DNA of 64,000 nucleotides from Ramlibacter sp. PS4R-6 (GCF_037572775.1 NZ_JBBHKA010000001.1:3038001-3102000); one strand, 5' to 3'; positions 53,421 through 63,345 are shown, numbered from the stretch's first letter. Numbers and translations: made by a program. Notes: generated by a model from the sequence alone, not told the origin.

Positions 53421-55247
53421 TCAGTCGACCTCGTCGCGCGCGCTGGTCGGCTGGAACTCCGTGTCGCCCGCGGCGGTCGACGGCATCGTGAGCTGCGGCT
53501 GCGGCATGTCGGGCTCCGACGGCACGTAGGCCTCGCCGGGCACGTCCGGTACCAGGATGATCCGGCCCGGGTCCCGTTCGGCGCCGCGCAACAAGGCCTC
53601 CAGCGTTTCCATCACCGAGCCGACGCGGCTGCCGTGCAGGGGCACGAGGGCCAGCGCGACACGCGGCTTGAGCACCATGCCCAGCGGCAGCCCCGCCATC
53701 GGCGTGATGCAGTGCGCGATGACCTTCGCGCTCAGCGCCTTCGCCCGCGACGGCGCGACGGGACCCTCCACCAGCAGCCCGAACCTCGCTTCGCCCAGCC
53801 GCGCCACCGTGTCGACGGTGCGCATCATGGCGTTGAGCCGCTCGGCCTGCCGCAGCAGCATCTCCAGCGAATGCTTGCGGCCGAACTCCGAGCGCAGCTG
53901 CGGGAAGTTCGAGAACTCGACGATGGCGACGACGCTCTGGTGCCCGAAGCGGCGCGCGCGCTCGATGAGCTCGCCCATGCGCGACGCGAACACGCTGTCG
54001 TTGACCAGGCCCGTGAGCGGGTCGACCTCCTGCAGCTGGGCCAGGCGCCGGTGCGGGTCGCGCCGCGCCTGCGTGCGTGTGGCGAGCAACAGGTAGGTGC
54101 CGCAGATGGAAACCGCCAGGCCCGCGAGCAGGAACACGAGCGCGCGCTGCGCGAAGGCTGGCCCGAACAGGTCGCGGCCGGCGTACGCGGCCAGCGTCGC
54201 CGCGAAAGGCGCCATGGCCAGTAGCAGGCGCGGGGCGAGCTGCTCGCCGTGGTCCTTGGCCCAGCCGATGACGGCGAGCGTGGCGCCCGCCGTGACCGCG
54301 ACGGTGCCCGCCGACAGCCAGCGCCGCGCCGGGCTCGGGGCGATGCCGCACAGCGCCGCGACGCCCAGGGCCGCGACCGCCAGCAAGATGCACGGCCAGA
54401 AGATGCGCTCGGCGCGCTCGCGCACCGCCAGCACCTGCACGAGGAACAGCACAAAGGGCGCCGTCGCCGCCGCCGGCAGCACGTGGTGCGCCGCATCGCT
54501 CCAGGCCGGCGACTCGGGCCACAGGTGCAGGCCCGCCACGCCGGCGGCGCTGGCGGTGGCGAGCAGGGCCAGCGCCGTCCACGTGCCGAACCAGAAGTGG
54601 CTCGCGTCGCGCTGCACCGCCGACGTCGCGAGCGAGAAGATCGCCCCCATCGCGAGCAGCCCGAAATACACGCCGTACAGCAGCGACAGCCGCTGCTGCT
54701 CCCACGACAGCCAGCTCTCGCTGACGAACTCGATGGGCACGTGGAAGCCGTCGGCCGCCTCCACGCGCAGCAGGTAGTTCGTCGGGTCGGCCGCAGAGAC
54801 CACCAGCGGCAGCACGGGATGCACGTGCGGCAGGGCCCAGGCGGACACGGGGAAGGCGTCGCCGGCCCATTGCGGCGTCCAGCTCTCGTCGTTGCGGCGC
54901 GTGTAGAGCGTGACCGAGTCGAGGGCCGGGTCGGCGATGCGCACGTACCAGCGCTGCTCGTCGGGCGCCGCGGGCACGGTGAAGCGGATCCACAGCACGT
55001 CGCCCGGGCGCACCGGGTAGGGCTTGTCGACGAGCGTGGGCGCGAATCGATCGCCTTGGGCCAGCACCACGCGCAGCGACGCGGCGCCCGATTCGTCCAC
55101 CAGCCAGTCGCCCCAGTCCTTCAGCTGCGCGGGCTGCGTGCGCACGTCCAGGTCGAGGATGTGGCGCGCCTGCGCGGCCACGGGCAACAGCAGGGCCAGC
55201 GCGCATGCGAGCAGATGCGCGAGCGCCGGCCGCAACGAACGTCCCAT
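53421..55247 (-). CDS. 7TM-DISM sensor protein with degenerate GGDEF domain
   Basis: 608 residues. Signal peptide (to about 28), a periplasmic beta-rich 7TMR-DISMED2-like domain (about 30-170), seven membrane helices (about 180-390), and a C-terminal GGDEF-fold domain (about 410-565). The substrate motif is DPLTGLVNDSVF, but the active-site GG(D/E)EF reads RLGEARFGLLVEG, so cyclic-di-GMP synthesis is unlikely. The last 45 residues are acidic and low in complexity. The protein may bind GTP or pass a signal by interaction. Gene ends back to back with the LOG gene. Confidence 0.78.
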   Translation of the reverse strand: MGRSLRPALAHLLACALALLLPVAAQARHILDLDVRTQPAQLKDWGDWLVDESGAASLRVVLAQGDRFAPTLVDKPYPVRPGDVLWIRFTVPAAPDEQRWYVRIADPALDSVTLYTRRNDESWTPQWAGDAFPVSAWALPHVHPVLPLVVSAADPTNYLLRVEAADGFHVPIEFVSESWLSWEQQRLSLLYGVYFGLLAMGAIFSLATSAVQRDASHFWFGTWTALALLATASAAGVAGLHLWPESPAWSDAAHHVLPAAATAPFVLFLVQVLAVRERAERIFWPCILLAVAALGVAALCGIAPSPARRWLSAGTVAVTAGATLAVIGWAKDHGEQLAPRLLLAMAPFAATLAAYAGRDLFGPAFAQRALVFLLAGLAVSICGTYLLLATRTQARRDPHRRLAQLQEVDPLTGLVNDSVFASRMGELIERARRFGHQSVVAIVEFSNFPQLRSEFGRKHSLEMLLRQAERLNAMMRTVDTVARLGEARFGLLVEGPVAPSRAKALSAKVIAHCITPMAGLPLGMVLKPRVALALVPLHGSRVGSVMETLEALLRGAERDPGRIILVPDVPGEAYVPSEPDMPQPQLTMPSTAAGDTEFQPTSARDEVD

Positions 55248-55294
55248 GGGTTCTCCGCCCGGCGATCTTCGCACCGGGCGGGCGTTTGCGCCAG

Positions 55295-56449
55295 CTAGTC
55301 GCGCCCGAGTTTCATGGCCAGGCGCATGCCCGAGCCGACGGCCGCGCCGACGACCCAGAACACGCCCGAGACCCCGATGAACGCGCCCGCCATCCCGAAC
55401 AGAATCGGCATGGTCACGCTCGAGGCGTTGATCGCCATCACGCGCATGGCCACCGCCTCGCCGTGCCGGTGCTCCGGCGTGATCTGGTGCAAGGTGCTCA
55501 TGACCATGGGCTGGACGCAGCCCAGCGCCATGCCCAGCAGCACCGAGCACAGTCCCATGGCCAGCGGCGCGTGCATCAGCGGGTAGATCGCGAACACCAC
55601 GGCGGTCGCGCCCATGGCGGCGGTGATCACCGCCCACTCGCGCAGGCGCGCCGCGAAGATCGGCAGCATCACGCGCACCGCCGCGGCGGCAACGGCGAAC
55701 GAGCCGAGGATCGTACCGATCACCGACGCGGACAGGCCGCGCTCGTGCCCCAGCACCGGCACGACGAACGTGTGCACGTCCCAGCACGAGGCGAGGATCC
55801 AGTTCACCAGCAGCAGGCGCCGGAAGCCTTCGTCCCGCAACAGGTCCCACGCCCGTGACTGGTCGTCGCCCTCGGGCCGGATGACCGGCGGCAGTTCCTC
55901 GGCGTCCTGCACCCAGAACCAGCACACCAGCGGCAGCGCCGCCATCGCAAGAAACGCCAGCTGGAAGCCGCCGTGGTCAATGAGCAAGCCCGCCGCGAAG
56001 GGCCCGACGAAGTTCGACACTGCCGGCCCGATGGCCAACCAGGAGAACACCTGCTTCAGTTGCGTCGGGTTCTCGGCCGCGCGGCCCACGTGGCGCTGCA
56101 GCGCGATCGACGCGGCGCCTGTCGCACCGCCGGTGAGCAAGGCGCTGATGCACAGCACGGGGAACGTCGGCAGGATCACCGCGATGCCCGCGCCCAGCGT
56201 CGCGGCCAGCACCGCGAAGCCGACGGGCTTCCTCAGGCCGTGGCGGTCCGCGTAGCGGCCGGCCGGCAGCGCGAGGAACACCTGCGTCAGCGCGAACAGC
56301 GCCAGCAGCACGCCCACCGCCGCCTCGCTCTGCCCTTCGCGCAGCGCCATCAGCGGCGCGGCCATGCGCGTGCCGGCCATGCAGGCGTGCAGGCAGATCT
56401 GGCCCGCGATCAGGCGCACCAGCGCCGGCTTCAGGCCGCCGTCGTTCAT
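55295..56449 (-). CDS. MFS permease
   Basis: 384 residues, twelve predicted helices. FLALPAGRYADRHGLRKPVG is the MFS loop 2-3 motif. Substrate unknown, probably a drug or metabolite exporter of the DHA1 type. ATGA overlap with rmuC upstream. Confidence 0.83.
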   Translation of the reverse strand: MNDGGLKPALVRLIAGQICLHACMAGTRMAAPLMALREGQSEAAVGVLLALFALTQVFLALPAGRYADRHGLRKPVGFAVLAATLGAGIAVILPTFPVLCISALLTGGATGAASIALQRHVGRAAENPTQLKQVFSWLAIGPAVSNFVGPFAAGLLIDHGGFQLAFLAMAALPLVCWFWVQDAEELPPVIRPEGDDQSRAWDLLRDEGFRRLLLVNWILASCWDVHTFVVPVLGHERGLSASVIGTILGSFAVAAAAVRVMLPIFAARLREWAVITAAMGATAVVFAIYPLMHAPLAMGLCSVLLGMALGCVQPMVMSTLHQITPEHRHGEAVAMRVMAINASSVTMPILFGMAGAFIGVSGVFWVVGAAVGSGMRLAMKLGRD

Positions 56450-57948
56450 GCAGCCGCTGGCGCGGCGGGGTCCCCGTCGGACTCACGCGGGGTATTGCTC
56501 GCCGCCAGCGACGCGAGCTGTTCTGCGACCCCAACGTCGATTTCGGAACCCTCGATGAACGTCGCGGGAATCTTCTTGGTCGACTTCACGCCCAAGCCTT
56601 CGAGCTTCTGGGCTTGCGACACGAGGTTGCCGCTTCCCGTACTGAGCTTCTTCGCTGCCTCGTCGTACGCCACCTGGGCTTGCCTCAGCCTGTCGCCGAC
56701 AGACTCCAGATCCCTGACGAAGTCGCAGAACTTCTCGTGCAGCAGCGCGCCCCGCTTCGCGATGTCCTGCGCATTGCGGCTCTGCGACTCCTGCCGCCAA
56801 AGGTAGGCGACGGTGCGTAGAACAAAGAGGAAGGTCGAAGGGCTGACGAGCAGGACGTTCTTTTCCCACGCCTGCGAAAACAGTTGCCTATCGTTTGCCG
56901 CGGCCAGCATGAACGCGGGTTCCAACGGCACGAACATCATCACGAAGTCCATCGTCGGATAGAGCTTCTGGTACTCACGCACTGAAAGGCCCGTGATGTG
57001 CTTCTTCATCGACTCCAGGTGGGCGCGCAACGCCGCGGCGCGCTCGTCGTCCGTTTTGGCGCTGGCGTACTGCTCGTAGGCCACCAATGACGCCTTGGAA
57101 TCGACCACCAATTGCCGGCCGCCCGGCAGGTTGACGAGCGCGTCTGGGCGCCCACGCGAGCCGTCGTCGCGCGTGCGGCTGTCCTGCAGCGAATAGTGCT
57201 CGTCCTTCAGGAGACCAGACGAGGTGAACATCTCCTCCATCACCCACTCTCCCCAGGCACCCTGCACTTGCGCTTTGCCCTTGAGCGCATCGGTGAGGTT
57301 CTGCGCGTCCTGGCTCAGGGTTCGGTTGAGGGAGAGCAGCTGCTTGACCTGCTCTTCCAGCGCACTGCGACCCTTGGTCTCCTGGACGTAAACCTCCTCG
57401 ACCTTCCCCTTGAAGTCGGTCAGCTGCGTGCGCAGCGGGTCAAGCAAGGCGCCGAGCGCGGTGCGGTTCTGTTCCGCGAACTTCTGCGACTTCTGCTCGA
57501 GGATTTGGTTAGCGAGTACCTCGAACTGGTTCGACAGGACTTCCTTCGCTTCGCGCAGCAAGGCCAGCTTCTCCTCTGCAGCTTTGCGCTCGCCCTCGCG
57601 CTGGGCGTTCAGCTCTGCAAGCGAGGTCCGCAGGCGCGCCGCTTCAGAGTCGGCCGTGGCGCGGCCCGCTCTCTCCGCTTCGGCGCCTTTTCGCGATTCC
57701 TCGAGCGATTCGGCCAAGCGAGTGGCGCGCTCATCCAGCCGGGCGACGTCGTCGCGTGAGCGGTCCAGTTCCAGCTTCGTGGCATCGAGTTGCTGCCGCG
57801 CGAGCGCCAGGTCGGCTTCAAAGCGTCGGGCGGCCTCCTCCAGCAGCCGTTGGCCGCCGCGTGCGAACCGCACCGCCGCGAACGCGCCGAGAGCCAACCC
57901 GGCCAGGAGCGCGAAGGCGATAGCTAGCGAGTGCGCATCCAAAGTCAT
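56446..57948 (-). CDS. rmuC: DNA recombination protein RmuC
   Basis: 500 residues. One N-terminal membrane anchor (about 10-27), a long coiled coil (about 30-160, rich in Glu, Arg and Ala) and a PD-(D/E)XK-like nuclease domain (about 225-400: GRPDALVNLPGGRQLVVDSKAS, read in parts). RmuC limits inversions at short inverted repeats. The start is ATG 57948. The GC content looks slightly lower than that of its neighbours. Coupled to the MFS permease by an ATGA overlap. Confidence 0.92.
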   Translation of the reverse strand: MTLDAHSLAIAFALLAGLALGAFAAVRFARGGQRLLEEAARRFEADLALARQQLDATKLELDRSRDDVARLDERATRLAESLEESRKGAEAERAGRATADSEAARLRTSLAELNAQREGERKAAEEKLALLREAKEVLSNQFEVLANQILEQKSQKFAEQNRTALGALLDPLRTQLTDFKGKVEEVYVQETKGRSALEEQVKQLLSLNRTLSQDAQNLTDALKGKAQVQGAWGEWVMEEMFTSSGLLKDEHYSLQDSRTRDDGSRGRPDALVNLPGGRQLVVDSKASLVAYEQYASAKTDDERAAALRAHLESMKKHITGLSVREYQKLYPTMDFVMMFVPLEPAFMLAAANDRQLFSQAWEKNVLLVSPSTFLFVLRTVAYLWRQESQSRNAQDIAKRGALLHEKFCDFVRDLESVGDRLRQAQVAYDEAAKKLSTGSGNLVSQAQKLEGLGVKSTKKIPATFIEGSEIDVGVAEQLASLAASNTPRESDGDPAAPAAA

Positions 57949-58013
57949 CCCCTCTTCGCGGGCAGGTACGACTGCGCCCGCTGTCCCCCGAGGATACCGC
58001 TTCGCTGGGTCCC

Positions 58014-58991
58014 TCAGGCCTTCAGCACGTCGGGATTGACAGGAGTGAGCGCCTTGCCGTGAAGAAGGTACGAAATGAGGTTGTCCGCCGCGAGCTCCGC
58101 CATCTTGCGGCGCGTGGCCACCGTGGCGCTCGCTATGTGGGGCGTGAGCACCACGTTCGGCACGGTGAGCAGGTCCGGATGGACCTTCGGCTCGCCTTCG
58201 AAGACGTCGAGGGCCGCGCCGGCGATGCGTTTCTCGCGCAAGGCCTTTGCCAGCGCCGCGTCGTCGACGATGCCGCCACGCGCGATGTTCGTGAGCGTGG
58301 CGGTCGGCTTCATCAGCGCCAGTTCCTTCTCGCCGATGGTGTGGTGCGACTCCTTCGTGTACGGCACCACCAGCACCACGTGGTCCGCGGTGCGAAGCAA
58401 TTCTTCCTTGCCGACGTAGCGCGCCTTGCATTCGGCCTCGGTCGCCGGGTCGAGCCGCGAGCGGTTGTGATAGATCACGTTCATGCCGAAGCCGTGCGCG
58501 CCGCGCCGGGCGATGCCCTGCCCGATGCGGCCCATCCCGAGGATGCCCAAAGTGGCGCCGTGCACCTCGCTGCCGACGAACATGTCGTAGCGCCAGCGGT
58601 CCCACTTGCCCGCGCGCAGGAAGATTTCGCTTTCGGTCATGCGGCGCGCGATGGCCATCACGAGCGCGAAGCCGAAGTCGGCGGTGGTTTCGGTCAGCAC
58701 GTCGGGCGTGTTGGTGCCCAGCACGCCGCGCGCCGTCATCGCCGGCACGTCGAAGTTGTTGAAACCCACCGCCATGTTGGCGCAGATCTTCAGCTGCTTC
58801 GCGTTGGCGAGCGATTCGGCATCGACGGGCTGCGCGGTGGTGAGCGCGCCCACCTTGTCGGCCAGCCGCGCCGCGAACTGCTGCTTGTTCCAAAGCTCGT
58901 CGGCCTGGTTGTCCTCGACGTCGAAGTGCTGCCGCAGCTTGTCGAGCGTTTCGGGGAAGATCGCGCGCGCGACCAGGATCTTGGGTTTCAT
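58014..58991 (-). CDS. D-2-hydroxyacid dehydrogenase (glyoxylate/hydroxypyruvate reductase type)
   Basis: 325 residues. GATLGILGMGRIGQGIARRG is the NAD(P)-binding loop, with NIARGGIVDDAAL and DVFEGEPKVHPDLL giving the catalytic Arg and Glu, and TPHIASAT the catalytic His. It reduces glyoxylate or hydroxypyruvate, the usual role of this subfamily. ATGA overlap with the antiporter gene upstream, so the two form one message. Confidence 0.9.
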   Translation of the reverse strand: MKPKILVARAIFPETLDKLRQHFDVEDNQADELWNKQQFAARLADKVGALTTAQPVDAESLANAKQLKICANMAVGFNNFDVPAMTARGVLGTNTPDVLTETTADFGFALVMAIARRMTESEIFLRAGKWDRWRYDMFVGSEVHGATLGILGMGRIGQGIARRGAHGFGMNVIYHNRSRLDPATEAECKARYVGKEELLRTADHVVLVVPYTKESHHTIGEKELALMKPTATLTNIARGGIVDDAALAKALREKRIAGAALDVFEGEPKVHPDLLTVPNVVLTPHIASATVATRRKMAELAADNLISYLLHGKALTPVNPDVLKA

Positions 58992-60199
58992 CGGGTCAGG
59001 GAGTCTGGGTGCCAGCCGAGCAGGGCCAGCAGGACGAAGAAGCCGGCGACGTAGCCCACGGCGACATGCCAGCCGGCCTTGAGCCACGCGCCCACGGATT
59101 TCGCTTCGGGGTACATGTTGGACAGCGCCACGCCGGCGGAGGAGCCGAACCAGATCATCGAACCGCCGAAACCGACGGCGTAGGCGAGGAAACCCCAGTC
59201 GTAGCCGCCCTGGTGCAAGGCCAGCGCGGTGAGCGGGATGTTGTCGAACACGGCGCTGACGAAGCCCAGGCCCAGGGCCGTCTGCCACGACGGGTCGGGC
59301 AGTGCTTTCACGGGCATCATCGCCGCGCACAGCACGAGCGCCAGCAGGAAAACGCTGCCGCGCAGCGCGCCGGGAAGCAGCGACCAGTCGGGTTTGCGCC
59401 AGGCCGCCGTCGCCGCGATGGCCACCCACACGGCGGCGCCGATCACCGGCCAGCGGTCCAGCACCTGCACGTCGTACAGGTTGAAGAAGACGTTGGCCGC
59501 GATGGCCGCCAGCAGGATGACCGCGACGATCGCGAGCCGCGCGGGTTCGAAGAAGGCATCGACGGGGTCGTCCCGCATGATCGGCTGCAGCCGGTGCTGC
59601 TGGCGCGCAGCGAAGACGCCGAAGATCACCAGCGCCACGACGGCGGCCGCGTAGGCCTCGAAGACCTGGCCGGGCTTCACGCCGGCGATCCACATCATGG
59701 TGGTGGTCGTGTCGCCGACCACGCTGCCCGAGCCGCCCGCGTTGCTCGCGGCCACGATGCCGGCGAGGTAGCCGATGTGCACACGCTTGCGAAACAGCAC
59801 GCCGGCCATCGTGCCGCCGATCATGGCGGCCGCGATGTTGTCCAGGAAGCTGGACATCACGAACACGATCACCAGCAGGAAGAAGCCGCCCTTCCAGTCG
59901 TCCGGCAGGTACCGGGGCAAGAGGGTCGGCAGTCCGCTGCGCTCGAAATGGTCGGCCAGCAGCGCGAAGCCGAGGAGCAGGCCCAGCAGGTTCGCGAGGA
60001 TCACCCACTCGTGGCCCAGCAGTTGGACCAGGCCCCGGACGCCCGTCACGCCGCCGAAGTCGCCGAAGCCCAGCTTGAACAGCGCGATGGCCGCCAGCCC
60101 CGTGAGGGCGACGGCGAGCGTGTGGTGGTGGAACAGCGCGACGCCGGCGAGGGTCAGCGCGAACAGGACGAAATCGAGGGGGATGCCAGCCAGGGCCAT
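58988..60199 (-). CDS. NhaD/CitMHS-like ion transporter (sodium:proton antiporter type)
   Basis: 403 residues, about 11 helices of the ion transporter superfamily. FVMSSFLDNIAAAMIGGTMA in the first half and GFVSAVFDNIPLTALAL in the second carry the paired D-N motifs, with ASNAGGSGSVVGDTTTTMMW between, typical of NhaD. A GATAAT lies 11 bases before the ATG. Translationally coupled to the hydroxyacid dehydrogenase downstream. Confidence 0.82.
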   Translation of the reverse strand: MALAGIPLDFVLFALTLAGVALFHHHTLAVALTGLAAIALFKLGFGDFGGVTGVRGLVQLLGHEWVILANLLGLLLGFALLADHFERSGLPTLLPRYLPDDWKGGFFLLVIVFVMSSFLDNIAAAMIGGTMAGVLFRKRVHIGYLAGIVAASNAGGSGSVVGDTTTTMMWIAGVKPGQVFEAYAAAVVALVIFGVFAARQQHRLQPIMRDDPVDAFFEPARLAIVAVILLAAIAANVFFNLYDVQVLDRWPVIGAAVWVAIAATAAWRKPDWSLLPGALRGSVFLLALVLCAAMMPVKALPDPSWQTALGLGFVSAVFDNIPLTALALHQGGYDWGFLAYAVGFGGSMIWFGSSAGVALSNMYPEAKSVGAWLKAGWHVAVGYVAGFFVLLALLGWHPDSLTR

Positions 60200-60279
60200 G
60201 GGACGCGCCGATTATCGGCGTTCTCCTACCGCGGCTTCGCCCCCTGCGTGCCTACATTGGTTTGCAAGGGAGAACCGCC

Positions 60280-60519
60280 ATGAACCAGGACCGCATCAAG
60301 GGCCAGTGGAAACAGGTCAAAGGGAAGATCAAGGAGCAGTGGGGCCGCCTCACCGAGGACGACCTCGACGTGATCGCCGGCAAGCGTGACCAGCTGCTCG
60401 GGCGCATCCAGGAACGCCACGGCATCGCGAAGGCCGAAGCGAATCGGCAGGTGCAGGACTTCGAGCAGCGCAACCCGGACGTCTCGCTGGACGACACGCC
60501 GGCGCGCAACCAGTCCTAG
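60280..60519 (+). CDS. CsbD-family stress protein
   Basis: 79 residues. MNQDRIKGQWKQVKGKIKEQWGRLTEDDL, read in parts, is the CsbD signature (K-G-x2-K-Q-x-G-K-x-K). Family members are small helical proteins induced in general stress; here the RpoS gene in the window would fit as a controller, but no promoter evidence was found. AAGGGAG precedes ATG 60280. The last 4 bases overlap the convergent nitroreductase. Confidence 0.9.
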   Translation: MNQDRIKGQWKQVKGKIKEQWGRLTEDDLDVIAGKRDQLLGRIQERHGIAKAEANRQVQDFEQRNPDVSLDDTPARNQS

Positions 60520-61241
60520 TCAAGCCACTTGGTGAATTCCTCGACGGGGACACGCGGCGTGTGGAAGGTGTTCACCTTCTCCATCGGGTCCGCATAGCCC
60601 ATCGACATCCCGCACAGCAGCATCTCGTCGGTGCCCGCGCCGATGTGCGGCAGGATGATCTTCGCGAAGGGGTTCCACGCGGCCTGCGGGCAGGTGTGCA
60701 GGCCGTGGGCCCGCGCGCCCACCATGATGTTCTGCAGGAACATGCCGCAGTCCACCAGCGAGCCGCGCCCCAGGATGCGGTCCAGCGTGAACATCAGCCC
60801 CACCGGCGCATCGAAGAACTTGAAGTTGCGGTGGTGCTGCGCGTGCATCTTGTCCTTCTCGCCCTTGGCGATGTCCAGCAGCCCGTACAGGCCCCAGCCG
60901 TTCTCCCGGCGGCGGTCGATGTACGGCGACACCCATTTCTGCGGGTAGTAGTCGTACTCCTCCGAGTACTCGACGGCGAGCGCGGGGTTGGCGTAGATCG
61001 CGTCATGGGCGGCGCACACCTTCTCGACGAGGCCGTCGCGGCTGGCGCCTTGCAGTACGTACACGCGCCACGGCTGCGTGTTGGTGCCAGAGGGGGCGCG
61101 CCGCGCCACCGAGATGATGTGCTCGATGGTTTCGCGCGGCACGGGCTTCGGCAGGAAGGCCCGCGCGGAGAAGCGCGTCTCGATCGCGGTATCGACACTG
61201 GCGGGGTCGTTCACCACCGCGGTCACGGCATGTCGGGTCAT
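60516..61241 (-). CDS. nitroreductase-family flavoprotein
   Basis: 241 residues. [31 protein letters not shown] and [21 protein letters not shown], read in parts, give the FMN site of the nitroreductase fold. It probably reduces nitro or quinone compounds with NAD(P)H. ATGA overlap with the thioesterase upstream. Confidence 0.88.
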   Translation of the reverse strand: MTRHAVTAVVNDPASVDTAIETRFSARAFLPKPVPRETIEHIISVARRAPSGTNTQPWRVYVLQGASRDGLVEKVCAAHDAIYANPALAVEYSEEYDYYPQKWVSPYIDRRRENGWGLYGLLDIAKGEKDKMHAQHHRNFKFFDAPVGLMFTLDRILGRGSLVDCGMFLQNIMVGARAHGLHTCPQAAWNPFAKIILPHIGAGTDEMLLCGMSMGYADPMEKVNTFHTPRVPVEEFTKWLD

Positions 61242-61675
61242 CGCAGCGCCTCCAGCACCGATTTGAGTTTGTGCGGCAGTTCCGCGGGGCGGCGCGTGGC
61301 GCGGTCGACGTACACGTGGACGAAGTGGCCCTTGGCGGCCGTGGTCTCGCCGCCCTTGGCGAACAGGCCCACCTCGTAGCGCACACTCGAGCGGCCCAGG
61401 TGCGCCACGCGCAGCCCCGCCTCCACGAGGTCCGGGAATTCGAGGGGCGCGAAGTAGTTGCACTGCGTCTCGACCACGAGGCCGATCACTTCGCCGTTGT
61501 GGATGTCGAGGGCGCCCTCGCGGATCAGGTGGCCGTTGACCACCGTGTCGAACCAGCTGTAGTAGACGACGTTGTTGACGTGCCCGTAGGCATCGTTGTC
61601 CATCCAGCGCGTCGTGATGTCCTGGAAGGCGCGGTAGGCGCTGCGCCGCTCCGGCTGCGGTTTGTTGTCGCTCAT
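61238..61675 (-). CDS. acyl-CoA thioesterase, hot-dog fold (4-hydroxybenzoyl-CoA type)
   Basis: 145 residues. [23 protein letters not shown] has the catalytic aspartate of the 4HBT class, followed by [16 protein letters not shown]. It hydrolyses acyl-CoA; chain length is unknown. ATGA overlaps join it to the HDAC-like gene upstream and the nitroreductase downstream. Confidence 0.9.
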   Translation of the reverse strand: MSDNKPQPERRSAYRAFQDITTRWMDNDAYGHVNNVVYYSWFDTVVNGHLIREGALDIHNGEVIGLVVETQCNYFAPLEFPDLVEAGLRVAHLGRSSVRYEVGLFAKGGETTAAKGHFVHVYVDRATRRPAELPHKLKSVLEALR

Positions 61676-62604
61676 CGCGGACGATTCTGCCAGCGCGCGG
61701 CGTACTGCGCCGCGACCTTGAAGGTGTTGACCTGCACCTGCACGGTGTCCTCGATGCGCGTGCCGTAGCCGCCGGCCATCGCGAATGCGACGGGCAGCTC
61801 GCGCTGCCATGCCCATTCGAAGACGCGGCGGTCGCGGGCTTCGAGGCCGTCCCAGGTGAGCTTCAGGCGCCCCAGCCGGTCGCCTTCGTGCGGATCGGCC
61901 CCCGCGAGGTAGATCACGAGGCCCGGATCGAAACGCCGGTCCAGCTCCTCCAGGGCCTGGTCCAGCGCATGCAGGTACTCGTCGTCGCCGCAGCCATCGG
62001 GCAGGTCGACGTCCAGGTCGCTCGCTTCCTTGCGGAAAGGGAAGTTCTTCTGGCCGTGCAAAGAGAGCGTGAAGACCGAGTCGTCGCCGCGGAACACGTG
62101 CGCGGTGCCGTTGCCCTGGTGCACGTCGAGGTCGACGATCGCGACCTTCAGCGGCTTGCCCCTCGTGCGCAGGCGCTCGGCCTGCATGAGGCGCGCCGCG
62201 ACCGCCGCATCGTTGAACACGCAGAAGCCGCCGCCCTTGTGGGCGTAGGCGTGGTGCGTGCCGCCCGCGATGTTGGCGGCAACGCCTTCCGCAAAGGCCG
62301 CGCGGCAGGCCGAAATGGTCGCGCCCACCGAGCGCCGCGCCCGCTCGACCATCGCCTCGCTCCAAGGAAAGCCGATCTCGCGCATGACCTGGGCGTCGAC
62401 CGAGCCGTCGCTGATCGCGCCTATGTAGGCGGGGGTGTGGACCAGGGCCAGTTCCCCGTCCGTGGCGGGCGGCGCCTGCCTGAGCTGGATCGCGCCGGGA
62501 AGCTCATCCGCCAGGCGGTCGCGCAGCATCTGGTACTTGGCCATCGGGAAGCGGTGCCCCGGCGGCAGCGGCAGCACGAACTGCGTGGCGTAATGGACCT
62601 GCAC
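61672..62604 (-). CDS. histone deacetylase-family hydrolase (acetoin utilisation/acetylpolyamine type)
   Basis: 310 residues. [31 protein letters not shown] and the later [12 protein letters not shown] give the zinc ligands (Asp, His, Asp) and the catalytic His pair. Bacterial members remove acetyl from polyamines or proteins. Start codon is GTG, with CACAAT 6 bases before it. First gene of the HDAC-thioesterase-nitroreductase operon. Confidence 0.92.
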   Translation of the reverse strand: MQVHYATQFVLPLPPGHRFPMAKYQMLRDRLADELPGAIQLRQAPPATDGELALVHTPAYIGAISDGSVDAQVMREIGFPWSEAMVERARRSVGATISACRAAFAEGVAANIAGGTHHAYAHKGGGFCVFNDAAVAARLMQAERLRTRGKPLKVAIVDLDVHQGNGTAHVFRGDDSVFTLSLHGQKNFPFRKEASDLDVDLPDGCGDDEYLHALDQALEELDRRFDPGLVIYLAGADPHEGDRLGRLKLTWDGLEARDRRVFEWAWQRELPVAFAMAGGYGTRIEDTVQVQVNTFKVAAQYAARWQNRPR

Positions 62605-62661
62605 GACAGGATTGTGGCGGGACCGGGGAAGAGCCGTTTTCTAGGGGTTCGGTCCTAATAT

Positions 62662-62733
62662 GTTGCAACGCAGCAAAAAGGACTTGCATTGGCGGAAAGG
62701 CTCCCTAAAATACGACCCATGCTGCGCTGCAAC
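62662..62733 (+). promoter_or_regulatory. phasin promoter with paired PhaR-like operators
   Basis: GTTGCAACGCAGCA (62662-62675) and TGCTGCGCTGCAAC (62720-62733) are inverted copies matching in 13 of 14 bases. Between them lie TTGCAT (62684-62689) and TAAAAT (62706-62711), a -35/-10 pair with 16-base spacer. PhaR repressors of polyhydroxyalkanoate bacteria bind TGC/GCA-rich sites at phasin promoters, so this is the expected place for them. Confidence 0.7.
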
Positions 62734-62796
62734 AACAGCCGGGCCAACCGGGTTCAGGGCAGATGACGATCCACCACCCTCTTTGGAGAATTGAAC

Positions 62797-63345
62797 ATGC
62801 TGACCGCTGAACAAGTCCTGGCCTCGCAAAAAGCCAACGTCGAAACCCTCTTCGGCCTGACCTCGAAGGCCTTCGAAGGCGTCGAGAAGCTCGTCGAGCT
62901 GAACCTGACCGCCACCAAGGCCGCCCTGGCCGAAGCCGCCGGCACCACGCAAGCCGCCCTGGCCGTCAAGGACGCGCAAGAGCTGCTGGCCCTGCAAGCT
63001 TCGCTGTTCCAGCCCTTGGCCGAGAAGACCGCTGCCTACAGCCGTCACCTGTACGACATCTCGTCGGCCACGACCGCCGAATTCGCCAAGACGTTCGAGT
63101 CGCAAGCCGCCGACGCGCAGAAGAAGTTCATGGCCGTCGTCGACAACGCCGCCAAGAACGCCCCGGCCGGCAGCGAGACCGCCGTCGCCGTGTTCAAGAG
63201 CGCCGTTGCCGCCGGCAACAACGCCCTCGAGTCCGTGCAGAAGGCCGTCAAGCAAGCGTCCGAAGTGGCCGAAGCCAACTTCAACGCCGTCGCTTCGCAA
63301 GCCCTGAGCGCCACCAAGACCACGACGTCGTCCAAGAAGCGCTAA
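62797..63345 (+). CDS. phaP: phasin, polyhydroxyalkanoate granule-associated protein
   Basis: 182 residues, almost all amphipathic helix rich in Ala. [36 protein letters not shown], read in parts, is the Burkholderiales phasin N-terminus, and the end TTTSSKKR is basic. It coats the granule and limits its size. GGAG at 62784-62787 supports ATG 62797. Codon use is strongly biased, which suggests high expression. Confidence 0.95.
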   Translation: MLTAEQVLASQKANVETLFGLTSKAFEGVEKLVELNLTATKAALAEAAGTTQAALAVKDAQELLALQASLFQPLAEKTAAYSRHLYDISSATTAEFAKTFESQAADAQKKFMAVVDNAAKNAPAGSETAVAVFKSAVAAGNNALESVQKAVKQASEVAEANFNAVASQALSATKTTTSSKKR

